Shown here one piece after another: positions 1-30,095 of a stretch of DNA of 64,000 nt. The stretch lies in contig OZ026844.1 of NCBI GenBank assembly GCA_964023205.1, positions 36,131,326 through 36,195,325 on the forward strand, written 5' to 3'. The notes beneath the pieces are model-generated. The model was not told the origin of the DNA and did no database searches. It saw only the letters and a program-made list of their open reading frames with translations. The position numbers and the translations under genes are program-made. The first letter of the stretch is position 1; every line of letters starts with the position of its first letter. The stretch comes from Lutraria lutraria (lineage: Eukaryota > Mollusca > Bivalvia > Venerida > Mactridae).

Positions 1-274
1 CATTTCAAGAATTTCTCAGTATAGATTTCTTTGAATACCAAGTGACTTCGAGGAATTGTATTATTTCCTTAATGCAATTTCTGAGCACTTCCCTTTCCAA
101 AAAGAGACATTGACCAAATCATGACAGTTTTGATGCAGCATATGAAAGTTTGCATGTGTAGGTCATTAATTTGGTCTATCTAATTGCATTTAGAATAAGA
201 GCAAACTTCCCAAACTTCTAAATCTAAGAAGAAACAATTTTAAGGTTAAATTATGAGAATTATATTAATCATAC

Positions 275-17976
<17,702 letters not shown>

Positions 17977-18340
17977 TTAAGTTATTATGGACACCGGTTA
18001 AGCAACCTTGACCTTTTTGAAAAAAAAGATAACAAACGTTGACGTTGTCAAATATTTACGAAAAACGTGCACCATATGTGATGGAAGTCTATTTACTCAC
18101 AACATATTCACAAATATTGAAAGTATAAACAGAACGGAATCAATTCTGGGTGTTGTCATTGTGTGATATTTCCGTTAAGTGACTGTATTTTTTTTTGTGT
18201 TTTGACTTAGCCGGTTTATCGCTGTGTGACGCGAAATTGAGCTTAACTGTTGCGGTTCAATTCTCTGTCAGATAAAGCATTTGTTTATTTCTGTTAACAT
18301 TCAATATCTCCTTCAGCTTAGTCAGTTTATAGCTGCCATT
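17977..18340. promoter_or_regulatory. Putative bidirectional promoter, USP19 / DUF442 gene
   Basis: Only about 360 bp separate the proposed USP19 start codon (minus strand) from the ATG of the phosphatase-like gene (plus strand). No other gene lies between them, and both transcripts must start in or very near this interval. I see no clear TATA box. The stretch is less AT-rich than its flanks and contains several CG dinucleotides. Shared promoter use is an inference from the geometry. Confidence 0.45.
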
Positions 18341-20938
18341 ATGAAAAATCAAATCCTTCTACATGTATTTAGTCCTGTGTTTTTAGGATTATTTGCTATC
18401 CTTTTAGTCAATATTATTATTAGTTCTGTGTCTTCGACTGAGGTAGACACTGCAGTCAAGAGAAAACAACCAGGTTTGAATTCACCGAGCAAAGTATGGT
18501 GGGCAAAAGAAATAACTCCAGACTTCCATGTTGCTGGAAGATTAACTGAACGTCAAATTAAGTATGCATCTGAAGCTGGTTTTAGAAGTATTCTGTCCTT
18601 ATTTATGTATGAGACTGACGATTATGGCAGCTTTGGTGGGGAATACTTGCCAACGACAGCGGAAGCCTGGGCATCTGCTCACATAGCGGGCTTGCAGTAT
18701 GTTGCACTCATTGAAGGTGATGCAGATTGGGGGAGTGTGGATACGATACAGAAGTTTGCTGAAGTTTTGCCTGCTCTTCGTCGCCCCATATTGATGCACT
18801 GTGATAGAGGTTACACTATAACCTTTGTCACTTTAATGTATATGGCCAATCAGACCAGGTATAATTCAAGCTATGAACCCAAGATCTATAGTGAGCAGTT
18901 TTATAAAATGACTGCAGCAATGGGCTTAGATTTTACTCATGATGATTTGAAAGAGGTTGTTGCCAATGTCACTGGTGAAGAAGTTGTTCAAAATCCACCA
19001 AAGCATAATTGTGAACCGGAAGAATGGTTAGATTTCTGGCTGGCTCATCCAGTTTCAAATAACTGGTATGTTTCTGGTCAGATCCGACAGTGTGACATAA
19101 AAGTTTTGGAAGCTACTGGTTTTAAAGCTGTTGTTAATATGAGGCTTGGTTTAACTGATGAAGAAAAACCATCACAAGAACGTATAACACTACTGAACAT
19201 CAGGGATGGCCCAACAACTTACGGAAATAATACCATTCTGCCTCGACAGGATCTTAAGACACTAGAAAGTAACAAGATAAACAGTCATCTTAGTTCAGAT
19301 TACATCAGTGAAAAATCTAAGATGAATTATGAAACAGAGAATCCTGGTGAGTTTGGAGATGATATAGGTTACAATGAACACATGGAGGCTGAGTTTGTTA
19401 AAGAATCCTCAATTAAATATTACCACATTCCTGTCTGTAAGTATTGAATTATAATTTATGCAATGACTTTAATGAAAATTGGAATTATTTGTCTTAGAAT
19501 TACATGTATTAGAGTTTTCATTAATATTCAGTACAACAGATTTTCTTATGAAAATAACAGATTTGGTCAGAGGTCAAGGGAGTTGCCTGCTTAAATATTG
19601 TACTTAAAATTTTCAAACATTGGGGATTGATTGTAACATACTTTTTTGCGATTTTAACCAATGGTTTTCATTGGCAATCAGTTCTTAATGAAAACCCTGC
19701 ATCATGTAGTCTTAACATGTCAAGTTTGTGAATTGTTTGTGAATTGTTTTTAATACTTTTCTTCATTTATTTTTATAATCCGATTCTTTGGATTTTTTTT
19801 TATATTATGTACCTTAAATTATATCTAAATTTGAAGGTTGATTAATTGTTATCTAGATGTACAGAATAAATATTTCTGTTAAAACGACTGAAGCGATGTT
19901 AGATTAAATTATAAACCAAAAAAATTTCAATGACAATTTTAGCTCAAGAGACTAACTTTACATCAGAAATGTTTCATCAAGTTCGTGACACACTGCTGGA
20001 AGCTGGTCAGAATGGACCAGTATTGTTACATTGTGGAGATGGTCGTCGAGTGGGTAAGACTTATTTTAATTAAAAAGTGGAAAATGTATTAGTCTAATGC
20101 CCATGTTAACTGTTGTAGACTAAGGAGTATGATAATATTGCTCTAAACTTGATATTTATTTTAACATGAATACTCAGTAATTGCTTGTGGTTCTTTCTCC
20201 AAAATGTGAATATTTTTTTTTGTTTTGGATTGTTTGCATAAGTTGCTGCATATTAAGGGAGACAACTCAAATAACACCAATTATTGTTACTAATGTAATT
20301 GCAGTTGTTTCCCTTTGTGTTAGGAAAAATTGTTAAAATTTTTTATATTATATTTACGAATCTTATAACTAAACTTTATAAAAGTCTGTGACAAATTTCA
20401 CTTGTCTATTATCTGTCACATTTAGCGTTGTTTTCAGATAATTCTCTAGGAAACTGTAACCACACAAGTAAAGAAAATGTTCCAGTCTGAAATGTGATAT
20501 TAAATAGACAAATTTGACAATTCATTGAATAGCATTCAAATAATTTAAGTTTTGTTTATTCCATATGCATCTTAATACTATGAGTTATTGATTTATGACT
20601 GCATTTATTTATTACTAAAACTGCAAAATTACTGATATGAACTAAAGAATTGATGCATTACATTCTACATACATGTATACTAGAAAATCATCATCTTCAT
20701 TATAAGCTGAAGGAATGCCTTAACTTTTGAAAACCTTGAATTTATTTTGTGTAACTTTTTTTCAGCTTATTTTGGAGTATTAGCTGCAGCAGTACAAGAG
20801 GGACATAATTTGGAATGGGCTTTGAAGAGAGTTCAAGAATTAGGTTTTGAAGTTAGCCCGGATGCCCGCCCAGATGTTTACAAAATGTACTGCGATTCTT
20901 TGGGAGTAGAAAATACCTCAGCTAAGGAGGAATTGTGA
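18341..20938 (+). CDS. Membrane-anchored or secreted protein with two DUF442/BLH-phosphatase-like domains
   Basis: Exons 18341-19436, 19943-20053 and 20766-20938 join in phases 1 and 1 to give 459 residues. Residues 1-32 form a hydrophobic leader (FLGLFAILLVNIIISSV), which is either a signal peptide or an anchor. Domain 1 (about 52-165) starts WWAKEITPDFHVAGRL, and its P-loop position reads LMHCDRGYT around Cys154. Domain 2 (about 228-450) repeats the pattern with WYVSGQIRQCDIKVL and LLHCGDGRRVAYF around Cys396. The family has a rhodanese/phosphatase-like C-x4-R loop: domain 2 keeps Arg401, while domain 1 has Thr there and is probably inactive. Glycosylation sequons (NQT, NSS, NVT, NNT) suit a secretory protein. 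The ATG at 18341 was chosen as the first in-frame Met. No substrate can be assigned. Confidence 0.82.
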
Positions 20939-22230
20939 TGGAGATCTTAAAAAAATCCAGTTACCTTTGTGTTATTTCTGATTTTATTTTACTACAATCT
21001 CATATACTTGGTGCTCAAGAATCTATCAACTTCAAAATTTCTCATTTTTTGTTGGTTTTCACACAGAAGTATGGTTTCTTTCATCTTTTTACATCTTCAA
21101 CCAAAATTTGTCCAAAGTTTAATGATTGAACTCTCATTTTTTTATTTCAAACTTGGGATATACATGGTGGACCGTTCAATGAGGTCCTGAAAAATGCATT
21201 TTCCCAAGAAATGTCTTTTACAGAAACTATTCACCTTGACCTTTATTTTTGAGGGTCAAATATATTCAGCTCAATATTCCAATTTTACCCACCGAAGAAA
21301 TCTGTGATAAGATCTGGATAGTGAAATCTGTTTTGTATATTTATGTTTTCATATAAATGAAGATTTCTTTTGTATTCCAAGTTATTTAATTGTTTTCTAC
21401 TGATAATTGTACCGGCATTATTTTGGTAAATATGGGCAGGGTTTTCATTTGACCCTTAAAACGATGTTTTGACTATTGACAATAGTAGAATAAGGCTTCT
21501 GACTCTTCAGAATTTGTACCAAAAGGTCCAATGTGTACATTACGGTAGCGCTACGCACTGACCTGTGTTCTATTGCTCGGGGCATTATGGGTATTTGCAG
21601 GAACTACTTACAAAATGGAAGTTATAAACAATAACATAACGTGACGTCACCGTATGGTACACATTGGAGCCAAGCGTACTTCAACATTGCGTTTCATTGT
21701 ATAATTAGTGTTATTGACAAAAGCACAAGAATAGAAATGGTATAATGTACTTATTTTACACAAATAAATATATTTTGTTAATAATATACATGTACAATCA
21801 ATATGGTTGTTTTGAAATTTAAAATCCTTCCGCGGAACATACATAATTTTACATAATTAAACATATTTGATAATGATATACAATCAATATGGTTGTTTTG
21901 ACATTTTTAATCCTTCCACGTAACTATATTTTAGTGTATGTATAATTAGCCAAATACGGCTAGTAATCAGTACCAAGTATAGAGTTTAGACAAATGTAGT
22001 GACGTCACACTATGTATAGAACATCAGGTTTATAATTGCAATAGTAGTAAGAAATTTTGCTGATTCTTGGAGTTATAATCAGAAAAGGGTCATATTTGAC
22101 CCTTAACTTTTGATGTCTAATGAGGACTCTGATCAGAGTATTTACTGATGTGCTAAAGGTAGGATGTGATTCAAGCAGCATGAAAATTTATTGCAATAAT
22201 AAAGTGTTTTACTGATTTTATATTTTGAAA
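20939..22230 (+). other. Probable 3' UTR of the DUF442 gene with AATAAA
   Basis: The sequence after the stop codon at 20938 has no coding signal. An AATAAA hexamer in TGCAATAATAAAGTGTTTT near 22198 is the first well-placed poly(A) signal, with GT-rich sequence downstream. A repeat-like insert with CRE palindromes occupies about 21450-22125, so the transcript may end earlier. Confidence 0.4.
21450..22125. mobile_element. Repeat-like insert with two TGACGTCA palindromes
   Basis: The insert is bounded by related ends, TTTCATTTGACCCTTAAAA at the left and ATATTTGACCCTTAACTTT at the right, but in the same orientation. Inside are two 8-bp CRE palindromes (21642-21649 and 22000-22007) and a repeated phrase, ACAATCAATATGGTTGTTTTGA, at about 21794 and 21881. 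No transposase is visible. It could be a decayed transposon or a UTR segment with an internal duplication. Confidence 0.35.
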
Positions 22231-23360
22231 TCATGACAATTTGCTCAGTGTGAATGTAATGTTATATTTTTGTGTTATTTTCTAGTCTTAACTAAGTATT
22301 CAAATTACAGTAAAACCCAGAAATTAAGACCTATGTGATGAATTATATTAGAATATCTTGTTTTAAAAATAAAAAACAAGCAAAAATGTTACAATCTAAA
22401 GAATAATGATAAAATGATAAACATGACGATATATTTTCATGTAATATAAAATACAGCTATTATATAGCACTTCTATCTAACCTCATAGTTTACTGCAAGG
22501 AATTTTTTTATTTAACTATACAAATTGAGGCTCATTCAATATTTTGGCTAAAATAGGCCCTACTCGAGAAATAAGAGCAGAATTATCGCAATACTAATTA
22601 GTAATTGCACCAATTTGTGACATACACATTCTATGTAGCATTACAATAACTTTCTTTTTATTTATTTTTTGAGAAAGGCCCATTTTAGGCCAAAATATTG
22701 AATAAGATTGTTTATGTGCATAGTTATTATATGTATTATAACATTGTGCTAACTTTTGTATGTATTAAGCAAACTGTGTGTATATTTTAAAAATATGAAA
22801 AAAATAAAAAAAAATATTTATTACTATATTAACATAGTAATAAATATATATTTTTTTCATTTTTTTTCATATTTTTATAATCTATTCATGATACAGTTAC
22901 CTGTGCTCACACCCACCTATGTGTTTGTTCTACAAAAATGTCATTGACTTTTGTTTGGGTTCATGGTAATATTAACATGATTTTGTAGTTAAGTACCTTA
23001 ACAATGTATTTTCTTCATTTTGAATACATGCAATGGTTTATGGTCTGCTTTTCCTCATTTAATATTGTTAGCTATATCTTAACAATTGATTAATAAATAT
23101 TTGTATCAATACATTTCTACATGCACCTAAGAAGTTGTGTTTCATTAAACTCAAAACTAATTTTGTTTCACCTGAAGATTAAATGTTTCAAATATTTATT
23201 TCTGTAAAAATAAATGACACACTACCCCAAGAATTCTGTTATGGTTATTAAATGTATGTTTATTATGATATAAATACAACTGAGTTGTCTTGGGTAGAAT
23301 GTCATATATTTTCAGAAAAAAATATTTTTTAGTTTCAACAGTACTGTAAGTCAGTTACTG
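22231..23360. other. AT-rich intergenic sequence
   Basis: No exon or transposon ends were recognised here, apart from the AT hairpin listed separately. Confidence 0.6.
22788..22878. repeat. Long AT-only inverted repeat (hairpin)
   Basis: A left arm of about 40 nt (AAAATATGAAAAAAATAAAA onward, to TTTATTACTAT) is followed by the short loop ATTAAC. The near-perfect complement then runs from ATAGTAATAAATATA to TTTCATATTTTT. As RNA or single-stranded DNA it would form a strong hairpin. It may be a palindromic MITE. Confidence 0.75.
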
Positions 23361-23586
23361 TGGTTTCATTTCATTTTGTTGGACTCAATTTTCATGTGTT
23401 GTAAACATTCATTCGTGGATTGTAATTTCGGGAAAAAATAATATTGTTTTCTGATGGTTTTCTGAACATTCAAGATGGTTTTCTGATACCTTGTCATGTA
23501 TATTCATTGGGATTTAATTTCGTGGACAAGTCCACCTACGAAATCCATGAAAATAAATCCCCTACAAAATTTAGTGAAACCACAAC
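23361..23586. mobile_element. Palindromic MITE with GTGGTTTCA termini
   Basis: The left end TGTGGTTTCATTTCATTTT is mirrored by the right end TTTAGTGAAACCACA. Internally, TTCGTGGATTGTAATTTCG and TTTCGTGGACAAGTCCACC form further inverted pairs. Related fragments occur at about 11325-11490 (TTTCATGGATCGGCTCATCC) and 63735-63860. It has no coding capacity. Confidence 0.6.
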
Positions 23587-23654
23587 TATGTATACTAATG
23601 GGCAATTAACCTAACCAGTTCATATGGATTTTGTACAAATACTTACCTTGTTCT

Positions 23655-25489
23655 CAGCAAGGAACTACTGTACCAACGTCTTCACATGAATCGTCAGCTG
23701 TGAAGGATGTGTATCTGTCAGGAAAATATAAAGTGAGTATAGTGAAACAAGGAAAATTACTAACATCTTTTATACACTGCATACACTTCTTATTACATTG
23801 TATTTTCTCTGTTAATTAATATCATATTTGTATAAGGCTGAAAATAAAAATAAGTTTGTTTGGAGTGCTTCGACCCAGAATTTTAGCATTGGGTGGTTAG
23901 GTAGGGAATTTTTTTTACTATATAAAAAATTAAAAATAGTCAAAAAAAATGCCCGCAAAAAATTAATTTTATTTTATGTCCTAGGATTTTCATGAGTAGG
24001 TATGAGCACTCCAAACAAACTTGTTTTATTTTCAGCCTGAGTATATAATATTATATTGTATTAACTCTGTTAAGTAACAGTATATTCATATAAGTAGGTA
24101 TTTATATATTTATTTATTACTTTTTCAATGCACTGAAGAGCTGAAAGGTGAAACATGTATGCATAATTGAATGATTAAAATACCAATCAGTGGCATTCCG
24201 ATTTTATTTTATTTTTTCATATATATATAGTATTGTATTTGCTCCGTTGGTGTTAATTAATATTATATTTGTATAAATAAATGAATATGCAGTATTGTAT
24301 TATTATTTTTTCAATGTCAAAGCATCATTTTCATACACTGAATATGAAACAAACTAGCATTACCATTACCTGGTACTCACCTGTCAATATGAATGCCTGA
24401 ACAAGACCTCTTCAGTTGGACACAACCACATCATCTAATTCTTCAAAGACAGGCTTGTTGAAGGTCACAGAAATTATATTTATTCTGATGGTTTATATCA
24501 AATTAAACTATGAATATCATTAATATGGCTAAGTGTAATGTCACATTTAATACAAGTATGAATTTATAGTACAAATATTATAGCTTATAAGTTATAACTA
24601 TTGTTATTCATTACCAATAATTTCAGAAAATCTGATTGTTTCTGTGACAATAACTGTATTTTGTATGATTTCAGATGAAAGCTTACATAGGTGAGATAAC
24701 ACTGTCATCCTGCTGGTCACAGTGTACACGAGACATTAGCAGAAGATAACCAGCTTGTCTCAGCTGTGCTAACAAATCTTCTAAGAAATGTGAATTGTGA
24801 TTCTAGGGGAAAGAGAATGACTGATCCATTGTCAGGTGAGGTGGACTTTGTGGTAACTTATTTATTACAAAATATAGATTTAATACAAGATAATTATTTT
24901 GATCATAAAATCAAACACAATTTAATTGTAAATACAGTTAAAAACAGTTGATTGGGGGATAAGTCAAGATTGACCTGTTGTTGCCAAACTTGGTATATAG
25001 CAAATGGTTAAGGTCATCTGGCTTAGAATGGTATTTGAGGGTTTTACGGTGAAGATCACTGTTACAATTAATAGGAAAATGATTCCGCTGTGGCCTTGCT
25101 GTGTTCCTTGTTGACAGGTAGATCTGTGTGAAGGATTATTTCAGATTCTTATACCAGTACTATCATTGAGTTCATGAAGAAGTTTTTTCTAACCTTAGTT
25201 TCAGAGGATTAACTTGACACTTCCTGGGAGGACAATGTTTAATGTGCTCTCCTAGAATGGTCATACATGTATTAATGTAATACTAACTTATCCATGCAAT
25301 GCTGTCTGTTCATTTGTGCTATGCTTTGAAAGTAAATGGAAATAGACATTGAAGTCCATGTGTTTTACTTTCCTGTTGTTCTGTAATGTATATCTGCTTC
25401 ATTAATTACCTTTATATTTATAGCTGTACATGTTTTAAAGTTGTCAATACTATTTGATTTTTCAGTTGGTGGTTGACAGTGCCCTCCCA
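23655..25489 (+). pseudogene. Unrecognised coding-like exons with an apparent frameshift
   Basis: Three segments look exonic. (a) 23655-23730 lies between TTGTTCTCAG and GTGAGT and encodes QGTTVPTSSHESSAV followed by KDVYLSGKYK. (b) 24675-24836 follows TGATTTCAG. It opens MKAYIGEITLSS, but its second half is open only in another frame, HSVHETLAEDNQLVSAVL and then NCDSRGKRMTDPLS, before a GTGAGG donor. (c) From 25466, after TTTTTCAG, three residues and a stop. The frame change inside (b) near 24710 means either a decayed gene, an assembly indel, or no gene. The phases do not fit splicing from the upstream DUF442 gene. I do not recognise the family. Confidence 0.3.
23836..24037. mobile_element. 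MITE with GGCTGAAAATAAA terminal inverted repeats, copy 2
   Basis: The left end GGCTGAAAATAAAAATAAGT continues TTGTTTGGAGTGC and is mirrored at the right by GCACTCCAAACAAACTTGTT followed by TTATTTTCAGCC. The inverted repeats are about 32 bp in a 202-bp element. There is no ORF. A sister copy is at 13159-13311. Confidence 0.85.
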
Positions 25490-28400
25490 AAACACAGATA
25501 GGAACTTCTGAATACAACTAGACATTCTTTTTTATTGATTTGGCTTCAAGAAATACTGATAATGTGTACTGCTCAATGAGTCTGTGGTTTACTGTAGCCA
25601 CTAGTGGTTTTGTAGATCGTGATACATTACATGTGTTAGATATGAAAACTGTCCTGGAAGAAATTTAAGTTCCCAAGTGTGATTTTAATGACTCATAATG
25701 GCGGGAGATTAAATTTTCCTGTTGTCATAGAAGTGATTTATTGTACTGAAACTTTGGAATTATTCAATCATGTGTGTCTTGTTTCATGCATTCTTTAACT
25801 TTGTTCTGTAAAGATGTTTGAAGTAAGGCATACTTTTATATATGTTTGTTTCTGGTTACATGCTCATCAAAAATAATGTTAATTTAAACAAAGATTCATA
25901 TATTATTGTACTTAAAGTGTGTGCAAAGGGCAGTGGATGTACCTTTTCTAAAAAAAAGTCCAGGGTCGTTGGGAAAGTTAGGGTAGATAGGGTAACAAGA
26001 AACAAACAAAGTTTTATACCTAACCTTAATGTTTTTATTATTTTTTACTGATGATAATTTTTATTGATGATATTTTGTTGATAATGCTGTTGTGCCTCAT
26101 CTTAGTGAAGGTATTAACTGTAGATGTAACAACACTAACATTAGAACATTGTCTAGCATTTGCTGAGATCATTGAAGTCTACCCATCATAACATCAGAAT
26201 ATAAAATAGTCATATTTATGTTTACCTGACCATATTTTTTTGCAAGTTTAAATGCCATATTCCACAGCATGAACATATTTGGGATGAATTGTACCTTGTA
26301 TTAACATGGCTATTCTTTGATTCATTGCCTTAAATTTTTTTATTGGTGTTTTATATTTTTTATGTACTCAAAACTCAAAGTAACTGTTAATAAAGGTTGA
26401 GCAATGTGTTTCAGAAAAACTCTACAATTTAGTTTATTTACATTATGTAGATTATTCTGTATGAATTGTATAGTACTAATGTTTTACATATGATTTCAGT
26501 AATCTGGTATGATTAATAAATCAGCTTAGATTTTTGTTTATTGTTTTTGTTAATTATGTATAAGCATCATGACTCTTTTATTATATTATGACCATCTATG
26601 AACGACTATCATATCTCTGCTGTAGAAATAGTTTGAATTATAAAAATGGACTATATAGTACAATGTAATGGTTTGAATAGTAAGAAATGAGAAAGTTTCA
26701 TACATATGGCTTTTATATATTCTCGTGTGGTCACTTTTTAACCAGTTAATCCAATGCATGTTTGATTAGTTAACTGATAAATCAGTATATGACTTGTTTA
26801 TTTATTCAGTTAAATATAACTGCTTCAGCATCAATCACTATACCTTGTTGAAGACTTTGTCTAAATATGGACATGTGGTTGTTCAAATCTACTTCACTGT
26901 TGTATGTCCAACTATCTCTCACATACATCTCTGTCAACGTCTTAGCTTTTACAAATCTCAAACATAATATTTTACTCCAAACAATTATGTATAATGTATG
27001 TATCTAAGTATTTCTATGATATGTAAGTTCTTTGAAGTATTTCTGTTACATTTATTAAGAATGAAATTTGAATAATTTTCTTTTTTTTGTAATTAGTACC
27101 TTCAAATTGCTGAAATCATTATTTTGTTTGTTTATATCAAGTTTTACGCCCCTTTTCAACAGTCCTATGAGACAGACAGTTCACTTAACCATTCACCTAG
27201 ACTCCCATCCTCCGTAAGCAACTGCCTACTTTCTCACATAAAAGAGATATGGTCAGTTGCAGGGCTTGAACCCATGACCCTCTATCAGTGAGAGGTTACA
27301 ACTGAAGTCATTATACTGATAATTGTTTTGTGTTTCACATTTAGAAATTGTGTATTGAAAATATTTTTAAATCATTTTATGGTAAGATTCATTTAAACAA
27401 ACTTTTGCTTACATAAGTAAGAATTTTTAGCTTGTCTGTTTCCAAAGAAAAAGTTGAGCTGATCAGTGTGACGCCTGTGTTGTGCAAAAATTTTAATGTA
27501 GCTCATAACTCGGAAACTACAAGAGATAGTAACTTGAAACTTCTGAGGCAGTGAACAGACGTACAATGGCACTGCTTGCTGTGCTCTTGTTATATTTTGT
27601 ACAGTTTTGCTGAAATTCAGTTACCTCCCTTATATTGTTTTGTTCCAGTATGAATATAAAGGGAGATAATTGGGAAAAAATAATATAAAAGTTAATGTCT
27701 GTAATTGTCCAAGGGAAATTAATGTGTTCTTTATTCATATGATATTCTTATATATTATCATTTTAATACAAGAATTAAATTGAAATTATTTTTAATCAAT
27801 TTTAAATGATTTTAGGTTTGTATACATTGTATAGGTATATTACACATTTAGTGGTCACATGATGTTGGTAACCATGGTAACATGACAAACAACATGTTGA
27901 TTAGTTACAGTATCAATATACTGTTATATGCTGATAAGCCAGAGCTTGTACTTTTTGTCATGTTTTGATTGGAGCCATCCACTGTACAAGTGGATTTTAT
28001 TGTAGTTGATTTTTTGACTGCTGTAAAAAGGTGACTGTTAAAAAGAGGTTATATAAAGTGACTCATGGTTGCTGGTCATTAAAACATAGGCTTTGTCTGA
28101 AATGCTGCATAATTATTTTGATTTAATTTTCATTTAATGAATTGTTTTGTATTGGCTCTTGAATTGAGGTGACTGTTATTTATAGAAATAAGATAATTAA
28201 CTGTTTTATATAAGTGGTAGATACTGTTTGATATCTGACAAGTGAGTTAATGTGTATGAGTGTTCGTTAGAACAATGTCTTTATTTCATACATAAACAAT
28301 TCACTGAAATTACTGTAACATATTTATCATTATTTACACTTGTGTAATATTTGAAATAAGCTCTTCATATTTATTGTAAGATTTACAGTAATGTGTTGTA

Positions 28401-29984
28401 ATTATGCATGTTGTATAAACATCATACATGTATATTAAATTTTCTGTTACCAATACACACCTCCATGTATACATGTGTCTTGGGAATATATATCTCTATT
28501 TTATGAATGTATTTAGTTTATGTTACAACAAATAAACAATAAAAGTCAACCTTTTGTCTTATGTTTTATATATATCAACTCTTAGATAGAGTACAAACCA
28601 ATCATTTGGTTTTGCAACATTCAGTTTTATAAAAAAACACATTTTACTTGACATGTATAAATATATAACCCTAAATTATCAAAATGCACAATAGAAAAGT
28701 ATATTAACTCAACTGCAACATTATGGGCACAAATACTTTTTATAGGGGTGTTCACATGCAAAATGGACTCATCCTGTCCACTTTATGACCCTGATTCTGA
28801 CCTTTTATGCACTAAAATGTACTGAGATTGACCTACTTAGAGAGAAAAAAAAGTTTTTCAGATATTTTCCTAACAGTCGAAATTTGCAATTTTTGTCTGT
28901 AAGAAATTTGTACCGAAATGTACCGAAACCCTAGCAAACCCTAGTCATGTGACCAAAAAATCTCCAAAGTGACCTCTGTTGCACTGAAAAGTTCTTGATT
29001 GACCTAGTTTGACCCATTTGACCACTGAATTTATAAAATAGGGGTGACAGACTTTTTGAATATTTATACAAACAACAGAATGGACAGGTTCTGCTTTATA
29101 AATTTACCTTGTGTACATTATTAAGAAATTTGATAATGTTATTGTTTCATTTCATCCAGAAATAGAAGCCCAATTGCTCATAAGTGACAGAGTTTTGTAT
29201 TTTTACATAGCATCAATGGACTGACCCGTGTGAAGGACTAACTCCAATGTGAATTCATGGATGACTAAACAGAAAAACACATTGGACATTATTTACTTTT
29301 ATTAGATATCTAACATACAGTGTTCATACATACAATTTCATTTACATGTCATGAGAGAATGATTAAAACAAGACAGTGTTAGTTTTATTTAAAACTATTT
29401 TAAAACAAATTCATTCACTGACCACTATATAAGGTTACACTACTCTAGAATTCCACTATTTGCAGGGGGTTTTATGACATACTTTGAAAGACACCATGCA
29501 TCAAAAGCAATGAATTTATATAAAAACTTTCCTCTCTGTGTTTTTTAAACTGAAAGGAATAGAATATATCCTTATCAAGCATACTACAACTTCAATGAAT
29601 AACTAAATTATTGTCTTGAGATTTTTAACTTTTTATAGTATTACCCTCCCCCCGAAAAGATCATTCCAAACCCTGACTAGTTTTTCATTGGTTGAGTACA
29701 TAATATCAACATGGTGGATGGACACCTGCATGAAATTCATGCTTGAAAAAGTAAACATTGAAAACAAAGGATGACCTAGAAAACTTTTTCTTCAACTTTT
29801 TTCCACTTTTTTCTGTTTTTCATTTTTGAGTTTTCTCCCTGTGATACTATTTTGATTCATGCCTGTTCTACAGCCAGTTTCCAATAACAACCACCCCTTA
29901 ACAACAGTTAACTGTGAACATTGACCCCCTACCAATAATGACTGTAGCAATACTGTATATAATACTTGTATTTATAAATTGGCT
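25490..29984. other. AT-rich intergenic sequence, possible 3' UTR at left
   Basis: No coding signal was seen. ATTAATAAATCAG near 26513 could be a poly(A) signal for the coding-like exons at 23.65-25.49 kb. A truncated SINE lies at 27132-27302. The part around 28730-29060 has GACCTACTTAG and GACCTAGTTTGACCC phrases, like the dispersed repeats elsewhere, but no defined ends. Confidence 0.5.
27132..27302 (-). mobile_element. tRNA-derived SINE, truncated copy
   Basis: The body (GTTTTACGCCCCTTTTCAAC on the plus strand) and the B-box region GGGCTTGAACCCATGACCC are present. The tRNA-like head beyond GTGAGAGGTTACAACTGAAG is lost. Confidence 0.78.
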
Positions 29985-30095
29985 GTAATATTAACAGCCT
30001 GATAAGCCCAGTTGGTACAGCATCTGACTTGCAAGCAGCAGGAGCGAGTTCGAGCCCCACATCGGGTTCTTTATTTTCCTCCTATTGCATGACTA
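29985..30095 (+). mobile_element. Second tRNA-derived SINE family, copy 1
   Basis: GATAAGCCCAGTTGGTACAG (A-box region), CTTGCAAGC in the anticodon-loop position, and GAGTTCGAGCCCCAC (B box, 30046-30060) resemble a tRNA. The flanks CTGTAATATTAACAGCCTGA and TTTCCTCCTATTGCATGA are shared with 59051-59170, so this is a SINE rather than a functional tRNA gene. Confidence 0.7.

Noticed and set aside
30020..30075. Functional tRNA-Ala gene
   Set aside because: The arms do not pair well, and flanking sequence is shared with another copy at 59051, so it is a SINE.
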